A program made the translations under genes and the position numbers. Shown piece by piece: positions 1 through 6,831 of a stretch of DNA of 64,000 nucleotides (within the stretch, counting starts at the first letter, position 1; every line of letters starts with the position of its first letter). The DNA lies in NCBI GenBank assembly GCA_963798275.1, contig CAWCTB010000009.1:1-64000 (forward strand). Direction: 5' to 3'. The notes below the pieces were generated by a model that saw nothing but the letters and a program-made list of their open reading frames with translations, was not told where the DNA came from and made no database searches. This stretch comes from CAWCTB01 sp963798275 (GTDB lineage Bacteria > Acidobacteriota > Terriglobia > Terriglobales > Acidobacteriaceae).

Positions 1-557
1 GTTGCGGCAATGATCCGCACATCGACCTGGATCGTCTTGGCGCTACCTAAGCGTTCAAACTCTTGCTCCTGCACGGCCCGCAACAATTTCGGCTGCAGTT
101 CCAGGCTGATATCGCCAATCTCATCTAGAAACAGTGAGCCTCCGTCCGCCAATTCGAATCTCCCGCCCTTCTTCTGCATAAGGGCACCGAGTGAAGGCCC
201 TCTCTCTCGTGGCCAAATAGTTCGCTCTCCAGCAATCCAGAGGGAATGGCGGCACAGTTCACGCGTATGATGGGGTGCCCGCGCCGGGAACTGAGGTTAT
301 GAATCGCGCTCGCAATCACGCTCCTTCCCCGTGCCCGTCTCGCCGTGAAGGAGGACCGTAGCATCCGTGGCCGCCACGATTGCGACTTGTTCCAGCACCT
401 CTCGAATGGCTGGGCTCTTTCCGATGACGCCTTCGAAGCAGTTCTGACTCATTTCTGATTCCAGAAGAAGCTGATGATTTTCGAGTCCCATAACTCTGGG
501 AAAGCTTGCCGCATCGAACTCCCCCGCATCTGTGAAAGCAGCACCCGCATGGCCCAT
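1..557 (-). pseudogene. Broken sigma-54-dependent activator (AAA+ domain), runs off the window
   Basis: Three reading frames together spell the first half of a sigma-54 activator AAA+ domain. The first frame gives a short N-terminus, then GVIGKSPAIREVLEQV and the Walker A motif GETGTGKE. A one-base shift near 325 leads to VIASAIHNLSSRRGHP, NCAAIP and SELFGHER. A second shift near 205 leads to FELADGGSLFLDEIGD (Walker B) and QPKLLRAVQEQEFERLGS, which continues past base 1. The loop that should read GAFTGA, which contacts sigma-54, reads roughly GPSLGA here, so the protein would probably be inactive even if the frame were restored. The DNA-binding end is outside the window. Two shifts plus a damaged key loop favour a true pseudogene, although sequence error is possible given how common frameshifts are in this window. 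Confidence 0.75.
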
Positions 558-751
558 ATCGTCCTCCTACCGGTTGTTCAATCCCTTTGGGTTGAACTTT
601 TGAATTGGAGCCTGTCGATCTTGTTTATGAGTGCATTATCCGACCGAGCTACGTTTGCAGGCAGCCCCACATCGGGGCAAATCGCGAACTTCTTCAGGAG
701 GCGCCTTGAGGCCCCTTTTCGAGCGAGCAAATCTGGATTTTCGGGGGATCC

Positions 752-1147
752 TTAACGGGAGATGGAACTGCTTCTACGAGGTGGGGCTTCCACACGCTTC
801 CATCCAAAGAGATGCGCATCCACTGACCATAAGCCAGGGCCCAACATTGCTATAGCGCCGCCAATGGTTCCCAGGAGGAGGGGGATCCAGGGGTCTCCAG
901 ATATTGTCATGATCTGCCAGGCTTCAACCAAAGCAATCAACGCTCCAGCAATGGGTGTCCATAGGCCGGGGATTAGAAGAATTCCGCATCCCGCTAGACA
1001 CGCAGATGTTATTGTCTTGGTAATTGGAGGGTCGTTCCACAGCATCGCGCTCGCGCGCATAACCAGCGCAGAGCCGCCCACCAAGCGCATGAGAAGCAAA
1101 CCTGTGCCAGGCCAACCGCCGGCGAATGTGGAATATAGACGTCGCAA
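752..1147 (-). CDS. DoxX-like small integral membrane protein
   Basis: A 131-residue protein with about four hydrophobic segments: TGLLLMRLVGGSALVMRA near the start, then TSACLAGCGILLIPG, WTPIAGALIALVEAW and PLLLGTIGGAIAMLG. The arrangement and length fit the DoxX/DoxX-like family of four-helix membrane proteins, whose exact role is usually unknown. The start codon is TTG at 1147, preceded by an AGAAGG ribosome-binding sequence at good spacing. It ends in a basic, proline-containing tail. Neighbours are regulatory remnants, so context gives no clear function. Family assignment is by pattern only. Confidence 0.65.
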   Translation of the reverse strand: MRRLYSTFAGGWPGTGLLLMRLVGGSALVMRASAMLWNDPPITKTITSACLAGCGILLIPGLWTPIAGALIALVEAWQIMTISGDPWIPLLLGTIGGAIAMLGPGLWSVDAHLFGWKRVEAPPRRSSSISR

Positions 1148-1270
1148 TACGCACCCTTCTGGACATTACTAGTTGCGCTATTCTGGCGGCGAATCGAAAC
1201 CCCAAAAAGAGTTGTAATCGTCACTCGTTAGAGTCTGTGGATTTGTCGCGACCAGGCCAGCCGGTGGGAA

Positions 1271-1855
1271 CTACAGCTCGATGATTCCTCTTTTGAAGCC
1301 GATCATTGCGGCGTGAGTTCGATCGTTGGCGCCCAATTTCGAAAGGATGCACTTGACTCGACTCTTGACGGTTTCTTCCGTGATGGAGAGCTGATCCGCA
1401 ATTTGCTTGTTCGCATTGCCGGCTGCGATAAGTCGCAACACGGGAATTTTAGCGGGTGTCAAGGCGTCATCCGTCGCATGCTCCGCGATCTCGTACGAGG
1501 CCTCAGGCGAAAGGGCCCTCTTTCCAGCCTGGACTGTCCGGATGGTTCCCAACAGTTCCTTGTGTAATGTGTTCTTGTGCCGGTAGGCTTGAGCACCGGC
1601 CTTGATCGCACGGACAATTTGCACATCGCCTGCATAGGTCGTCAGAACAATCACTCTTGCGTCGGAAAATTCACTTCGAATAGCAATGAGCGCATCGAGG
1701 CCGTTCATCTCCGGCATTTGCAGGTCCATCAGCGTAAATGTCCGGATGGTACGTCCGGAATTGCTGGATAGCCTCGCGACCGTTGCACGCTTCACCTACT
1801 AAAGTCATGTCCGGCTGGACCCCAATCAGGCCGGCGACCCCTTCGCGCACCAGCA
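1271..1855 (-). pseudogene. NarL/FixJ-type response regulator, frameshifted and missing its start
   Basis: This is a two-component response regulator: receiver domain, then LuxR-type helix-turn-helix. Receiver residues seen are VREGVAGLIG after the expected acidic pair, the phosphorylation site in LMDLQMPEMNG, VIVLTTYAG and the conserved lysine in AYRHKNTLHKE. The output domain reads LTPAKIPVLRLIAAGNANKQ and ITEETVKSRVKCILSKLGA. A one-base shift near 1734 separates HPDI from TLMDLQMP. The initiation region and the DD motif are not on this strand: they lie at 1851-1947 in the opposite orientation. The gene sits directly downstream of the endonuclease-like gene and would probably have been co-transcribed with it. 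As it stands it cannot make a full protein. Confidence 0.85.
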
Positions 1856-1947
1856 TTTGCCGCGATGGCACAAGGAGGAGTAGGAGACCGGTCATGAGCG
1901 CCGACGCCTCGCGAATTCGAATTCTCACGGTTGACGACCATCCACTG
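1851..1947 (+). other. Inverted 5' end of the response-regulator gene
   Basis: The plus strand carries a ribosome-binding sequence (AAGGAGGAG at 1872-1880, with TAGGAG nearer the start) and an ATG at 1894. The reading MSADASRIRILTVDDHPL is a textbook response-regulator N-terminus with the acidic pair. The reading then turns to nonsense. The rest of the protein, beginning VREGVAGLIG, is on the minus strand just below 1851. The segment starts with CAG and ends with CTG. Flipping it joins DDHPL to VREGVAGLIG exactly in frame and places a ribosome-binding site about 40 bases after the upstream gene's stop. This therefore looks like an inversion of about 97 bases, real or artefactual. Confidence 0.75.
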
Positions 1948-1953
1948 AGACGA

Positions 1954-2835
1954 TCAGCGACAGTCTTGTTCGAAGACTGACGCTCGAAGTAACCAGCCGC
2001 TGCCTGGTTTGGGCACAAGCGTCAGTGACATCGGGTAGTGGTCCGAAGCAAGAACGGAGTCGTCCAGTTCCGCATCGAGAGAGGTTAACGGGCCTCGCGT
2101 CAATATCCAGTCGATCGTTCGTGCACTGCCCAGTCGAGACCGCGTTGTGGTCGGACGAACAGAGCCGCTTTGGAATGGGCTATCGAGAGGCGAATCCGCC
2201 AGCAGCGAAGCAGCCGGCGGCTTCGACAGGTCAAAGTTAAAATCCCCGGCAACGATAATCGGCACGGCGGAGTCGTATCTCTGAGCATCCTGGATAATTT
2301 CAACGAGTTGGCTGCAACGAAGTGCATCATCGCCTCGGCTTTCCAGGTGCACGTTGTACACAATCAACTGCGTTTCCAACCAGGAGATATGACTGACTAA
2401 AGCTACTCTCGCGCCAAGCCGCCGCTGGAACCCGGGAATCATTGGAATGTACCAGCGGGGGCGCCAAAAGCCCGATTGCCTCCGGAATCGAAGAATGCGC
2501 GATTCGGAAATGGGTAACCGCGAAAGGGTGGCTTGGCCATGGTAAGCGGGCGAGTCCTGGTTTCCCTGCGTGAGTTCCTCGAATTCGCGTCCGAAAACAT
2601 AGTTCATCCGCAACGCCTGTGCGATTTCACGGGCGACATTGCGGTATTGGGTTCGCCGGGCATTTACATCCGTTTCCTGCAGTAAAATCAGGTCCGCTGG
2701 CGTCCGGCGCAGAAATTCGAGTACCCCGTCCAGTTGCTGCCCGCGGTTGATATTCCAGCTGATCACCCGGATCGCAGGTCCGAGAGCGCAGGAATCGGCT
2801 GCTGAACGGAACGACCCTGTTTCAAGCTGTTCCAT
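1954..2835 (-). CDS. Endonuclease/exonuclease/phosphatase family protein
   Basis: About 293 residues with the whole set of EEP-fold signatures in order: RVISWNINRG (N-terminal metal/phosphate-binding Asn), DLILLQETD (metal-binding Glu), YNVHLESRGD (His), IVAGDFNFDLS (Asp/Asn pair) and SDHYPMSL at the end (catalytic Asp-His). These enzymes cleave phosphodiester bonds in nucleic acids, lipids or inositol phosphates, and the substrate cannot be told from motifs. No signal peptide or membrane segment is obvious. GTG at 2838 and ATG at 2835 are both possible starts, behind a GAGAGG sequence. The gene precedes the response-regulator remnant and follows the lipid-synthesis fusion on the same strand. 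A role in phospholipid or inositol-phosphate turnover is possible but only inferred from position. Confidence 0.85.
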   Translation of the reverse strand: MEQLETGSFRSAADSCALGPAIRVISWNINRGQQLDGVLEFLRRTPADLILLQETDVNARRTQYRNVAREIAQALRMNYVFGREFEELTQGNQDSPAYHGQATLSRLPISESRILRFRRQSGFWRPRWYIPMIPGFQRRLGARVALVSHISWLETQLIVYNVHLESRGDDALRCSQLVEIIQDAQRYDSAVPIIVAGDFNFDLSKPPAASLLADSPLDSPFQSGSVRPTTTRSRLGSARTIDWILTRGPLTSLDAELDDSVLASDHYPMSLTLVPKPGSGWLLRASVFEQDCR

Positions 2836-2899
2836 CACCTCTCACCTGGATAATGAGTTTTAAACCAGCGTAGCTCTCTACTGCCGCCAAATTGCCTCT

Positions 2900-5338
2900 T
2901 CAGAGGCTTGCCTCAACCGCTGAACCTGCCGATAACGTGCCCGGTTTCGCTTCTTTGGGTGAAAACACAATTACCGAATAGGCCGAAATAATCGATGCCA
3001 GGTTCGCCCCGACTGCTCCCACACAGATGGGTATCCAAGTCAGATTCAAAAGCGCAAACGCAAGCAGCGCATAAGGCAGGAAACAACGACGGATAATGAA
3101 CTCGAGATGCCGGCCGATATATGCTAGGGGATTAGACATTTGGCTTTCGGCCTTCTTGTGCCACTCGGCCAGGTACTGCTCGGGACGCTGGCCCGAGAGC
3201 CGTTTGCGTCCGATGGAGGCCATAACGAATGTAGCGATGGCGCCGAACAGAAGCATCCCGCCCCACGTTAGATAGCTCGTCTTTCCTGTGCTACGGACCA
3301 GTCCAACGGTCATTCCGACAAAGATGAAGATGTAGTAGAGGTAGTCGCAAGCCGTGTCCAGCCAGCAGCCGAAATCCGATGCTTGTAATTTCAGGCGGGC
3401 GACCTCTCCATCGCAGCCATCGAGAATGCTCGCCCACACCGACAATACCGCTCCGAAGAGCGCGTTCCAATATCCGCCTAACCCGAAGTAGAGACCCGAA
3501 GCAAAGCTCACGCCCAAGGTAAAGAGGCTTACCATGTTCGGAGTAATCGGAAATTTGATGAGCTGGCGGCTAATGGGTATGGAAACTTTTCGATTCATTC
3601 GTGCGAAGATGCCATCAGTAGGTTTGACGAGCCAGCTCTCAAGCTTCTTTTCCGCCACGAAGCGGTCCTGTTCGTTGGCTACCTTCTGCCAACTGTCTTC
3701 CGCTACGGTCTTGCAGTACACAACGGTTGGTCCAAACTTTGCTGCATGACGCGTGCGGATCCATTCGTGCAGCTCTTCTATGCTGCCAACCTTCGAGTTG
3801 CTATCTCTGACGAGGTCGAGTGCTAGATTCCGAGACAGCGCCGTCAATCCAACTAAAACACCGTCGGAGACTAGCTCCAGCGCGCCGTCACCATCCCATT
3901 CGCTGGCGGATCGATAGAGAGAGGGCTGGTAGCTGCGATCTCCCATGATCAGCACAACGCGCTCAGCATTCGCGGCAGCCCGTTGCACCGCAATAGAAAT
4001 CGCGCTTTCCGGCAATACTCCCAGCCACTCGACGGAATCGGGCAGACGCCTCGTGCTGGCCAGTCGGCGGCAAATCACAGGACCGTTCAGCGGGTCAATC
4101 GCAACGATGATGCGATCGGCGCCTGCTTTCTGTGCGCTTAAGATCGCGCGCAAGAGGAGGGGAAGGGCTCCCACCTCCGCAAGTACTGAATTGGGCAGAT
4201 CAGGATCCGAGCCAGGCTGGTCCGCGAGTATAATCGCGACCCTTGAGAGCGAAGCGGCAGGATTGTGATTCTGGGTTGTAGTGACTTCCGGCATAATCTT
4301 CGACTCCGTTTCTTTTGCGAGACTCTGCGAGGGTTGCGAGCTCCGCTTGGAGCGCGAGAGATACAGCAGGCAAATCCCGCCGACGATGGCCCAGGCGATG
4401 GCTCGGAAGCGGCGGCACAACCCGAGTGTCAGGCCTTCGCCGGCGCTGAGGCGCACGAGTTTCACGATGGCCATGTTGCCGCCTTCGTAGGCGCCGACAG
4501 TACCCGGAATCAATCCCCCGATGGCGTTGATGAGTTTGGTAAGCGACTCAAGCATGAGTGCTCCGACTATGGATACTTTGCTTCCCATCAGCAGGAGGAT
4601 CAAATAGACTTCTGCGATTGCCATGCCGTGGGCAACGAAATTCAGAAGAACACTCGTCCAAAAGGCCTGCGGAGCGCGGGTGTGAAACCCTAGCAGCTGT
4701 TCCTCAGCCGACAGAATGACGGACTCCTTGCGCTGCAGCCATGCCTTCAGCCATGGCACGCGCCCGACAACCCGTGCCGTGCCCGACAGCACAGGCCAGC
4801 CCTGCCGGAAGGCCCGCACGGTCAGGATCAACAGGGCAAGAAGCACGATTGCGGTCACACAGGCGCAGATCCGCAATCCACGCGGAGCCGTGGGCACAAA
4901 CATGAGTGTCAGGAGTCCAACAATCATGACGATCAGGCCGCTCAGCATGAACAGGCCGCGGTCCAGTGCAACGGAGGAAATGGCACTGGAGGTCTGCACT
5001 TCCGAGCCGAGGAGAGACGCCCTGGTTCCGTCGCCAAGTACCTGCCCAGCCACACCAAGCTGTCCCAGTGACTCGGACGCCAGCCGCAGGCCCAGAGTGC
5101 GTGCGAAGGAAACCTTGTTCAATTCGCCCGGCGCGGTCAGCCGCCAGGCCCACGTCTTGATGACATGTGAAATCCCCGCCAGGCCGAGAACGAGAAGAAT
5201 GCCCCAGCCAATGGCCTTAGCGTTCTCGACGAGTTTGTCCGCACCGACGTGCGCAACCAGGTACGCCAGAAGCGTAACGCCGAGCAGCAATGCCAGGATT
5301 CGCAGAAAACGTTTCGCTTGCGGTGCGGAATTAGGCAT
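2900..5338 (-). CDS. Flippase-like / nucleotidyltransferase-like / CDP-alcohol phosphatidyltransferase fusion
   Basis: A protein of 812 residues with three parts. Residues 1-340 form a multi-helix membrane region of the lysylphosphatidylglycerol synthase/UPF0104 flippase-like type. Residues 366-560 resemble a nucleotidyltransferase fold, but the usual LAAGxGxR nucleotide loop is replaced by LADQPGSDP, so this part is probably not catalytic. Residues 598-800 are a CDP-alcohol phosphatidyltransferase with the full signature DGCDGEVAR followed by G657, D661 and D665. It would transfer an alcohol phosphate from or to a CDP-activated partner in the membrane. The active nucleotidyltransferase next door (5339-6095) and inositol-1-phosphate synthase at 10785 suggest an inositol-phosphate lipid or di-inositol-phosphate product. 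The upstream gene has no clean stop, so the two could even be one reading frame. Confidence 0.8.
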   Translation of the reverse strand: MPNSAPQAKRFLRILALLLGVTLLAYLVAHVGADKLVENAKAIGWGILLVLGLAGISHVIKTWAWRLTAPGELNKVSFARTLGLRLASESLGQLGVAGQVLGDGTRASLLGSEVQTSSAISSVALDRGLFMLSGLIVMIVGLLTLMFVPTAPRGLRICACVTAIVLLALLILTVRAFRQGWPVLSGTARVVGRVPWLKAWLQRKESVILSAEEQLLGFHTRAPQAFWTSVLLNFVAHGMAIAEVYLILLLMGSKVSIVGALMLESLTKLINAIGGLIPGTVGAYEGGNMAIVKLVRLSAGEGLTLGLCRRFRAIAWAIVGGICLLYLSRSKRSSQPSQSLAKETESKIMPEVTTTQNHNPAASLSRVAIILADQPGSDPDLPNSVLAEVGALPLLLRAILSAQKAGADRIIVAIDPLNGPVICRRLASTRRLPDSVEWLGVLPESAISIAVQRAAANAERVVLIMGDRSYQPSLYRSASEWDGDGALELVSDGVLVGLTALSRNLALDLVRDSNSKVGSIEELHEWIRTRHAAKFGPTVVYCKTVAEDSWQKVANEQDRFVAEKKLESWLVKPTDGIFARMNRKVSIPISRQLIKFPITPNMVSLFTLGVSFASGLYFGLGGYWNALFGAVLSVWASILDGCDGEVARLKLQASDFGCWLDTACDYLYYIFIFVGMTVGLVRSTGKTSYLTWGGMLLFGAIATFVMASIGRKRLSGQRPEQYLAEWHKKAESQMSNPLAYIGRHLEFIIRRCFLPYALLAFALLNLTWIPICVGAVGANLASIISAYSVIVFSPKEAKPGTLSAGSAVEASL

Positions 5339-6095
5339 AAGCCGAACCCCGTCGTATTCTGAATCGACTGAGGCTGTATCGGGAAGGACTGTAGCGCGTA
5401 TTCCAGCGCTTCAGGGGTGTCCACGTCCTGCCAGTGCCCGTCTCCAATGTCGAATGCCTTGAAGGTTACGGTTCTGTGCCATCAGGCGCATCTCCGTCCG
5501 ACAACGAGCAGTTTCCGTTTTTCATTGCTTTCTCAAGCCAGCGAAACAGGACCGGATCACAGTGAAACATTCCTGTGTCCAGGGCGTCGTAGTACTCAAG
5601 ATTCTTGCCAATGTCGACGATGCAGTCTCCGTTGAGTCTGACCTTGGTTGCGTCGTCGATGTCGAACACGCGATCGATGTTGCGATCCACGGCGAGAAAG
5701 ACTTGTTCTTTCCCCAGCGGGTGACGCAATAGGGCCTGAGCATTCGCGGGATCGAACAAATGGTCAGCCATCATTAGTAGGAACGGTTCGTGAATCAAAG
5801 ATTGTGCTCGTAAAGCCGAGATGCCGTTGTTCTTGTGGTAGTCCGGATTTTCCACCCAGTTGACCTGAACACCTGCAATCGGGTGGCTTTCATACCACTG
5901 TTGAATCATGTGGCCGCGATAACCGAGGACGATGACAAACCTGTCGATTCCCGCCTCATGGGCGCCACGCATGACATGCTCCAGCAGGGGTTTGCCGTGC
6001 ACCCGTACTAGCGGCTTGGGAAGTTCCCCCGAGCGAGCTGCCAAGCGGCTGCCATTGCCGGCGGCGAGAATTAGTGCAAGCTTAGTGTTGGACAT
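5339..6095 (-). CDS. Sugar/inositol-phosphate nucleotidyltransferase, frameshifted near its 3' end
   Basis: The N-terminus LALILAAGNGSRL is the canonical nucleotide-binding loop. It is followed by ELPKPLVRVHGKPLLEHV (catalytic Lys), VIVLGYRG, FLLMMADHLFDP (metal-binding Asp) and DTGMFHCDP. This is the pattern of CTP- or dNTP-dependent sugar-phosphate nucleotidyltransferases, including CTP:inositol-1-phosphate cytidylyltransferase. The current frame stops at 5466 after NGNCSLSDG. A different frame continues with AFDIGDGHWQDVDTP and EALEYALQS, the usual end of this family, so one or two base errors lie at about 5470-5510. In the current frame the product is 209 residues. Directly downstream is the CDP-alcohol phosphotransferase fusion that could use its CDP product. 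Substrate is inferred. Confidence 0.75.
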
Positions 6096-6831
6096 ACTTC
6101 ACCTCGGTTAGCGCCGGGCTCGCGGACCCGCGCGCGGAATTTGAAAGCGGGAAATAATCGAAATAGCGGATGCTCACATCTGTGGTCCCGAAGATCCGAG
6201 CCTCAGTGACGCTCGTGGTGGATGATGGAAACCAGAAAGCTCCGCTCTTGTGGTATTGCTGGACGAAGTGAACACTACGCGTCCAGAAGGATGGATTCTT
6301 GGCCGGCTGGCCCTCAATGCGGGCGACCGCGAAATCCTCTGCGTCGACCCATATGCGTCCGCGAAACAGATACTTGTCGCTGCGCTGGGGAATAGCGTCG
6401 ATGACATAGGCGGGCCTGCCTTGCAGGTACTCAGTTCCGATCAGGTGAAACTCATAGTTCCCCGGAACCAGCCGTGTTTGGGGACGGGTATTCGGCAAAG
6501 ACGTTTCCGACTCGGACTCCAGCATCTTTCGAAGAACGTGCTTGTTCGCTGCTTTCCATCCGTCTTCCGCAAGCACATCAAAGTGCTTAGTCCCGTCTTC
6601 GTCGCAGAGCACGCTTACCTGTAGCTCTGCTCGTTTGTTGAAGTGGTGGTTCTCCAGCACATACTCGCGTTTCCCGCTGTAGCCGCCGCCCATACTCTCC
6701 CGCATACTGTCTCGCGCAAACACCCGCGCCATAACTTCGTCGGCGCTGAGTGAGGTTGCGGCGGGCGCCTGGCCAGACAGCGGCACCGTTGCACAAATCA
6801 GTAATGCGGCGATGATGATGTGTTTTTTCAT
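6082..6831 (-). CDS. Exported LolA/RseB-like outer-membrane lipoprotein-sorting domain protein
   Basis: About 248 residues starting MKKHIIIAALLICATVPLSG, a clear signal peptide, so it acts in the periplasm. The mature part contains YLQGRPAYVIDAIPQRSDKY, RGRIWVDAEDFAVARIEGQP and FWTRSVHFVQQYHKSG. This is the strand pattern of the LolA/MucB-like half-barrel found in outer-membrane lipoprotein-sorting and related proteins. The start ATG overlaps the stop of the upstream TonB receptor gene as ATGA, so the two are probably translationally coupled. A longer reading from 6873 exists, but the signal peptide and overlap favour 6831. The substrate is unknown. The pairing with the receptor suggests a joint envelope role. 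The 3' end overlaps the start of the nucleotidyltransferase gene. Confidence 0.7.
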   Translation of the reverse strand: MKKHIIIAALLICATVPLSGQAPAATSLSADEVMARVFARDSMRESMGGGYSGKREYVLENHHFNKRAELQVSVLCDEDGTKHFDVLAEDGWKAANKHVLRKMLESESETSLPNTRPQTRLVPGNYEFHLIGTEYLQGRPAYVIDAIPQRSDKYLFRGRIWVDAEDFAVARIEGQPAKNPSFWTRSVHFVQQYHKSGAFWFPSSTTSVTEARIFGTTDVSIRYFDYFPLSNSARGSASPALTEVKYVQH

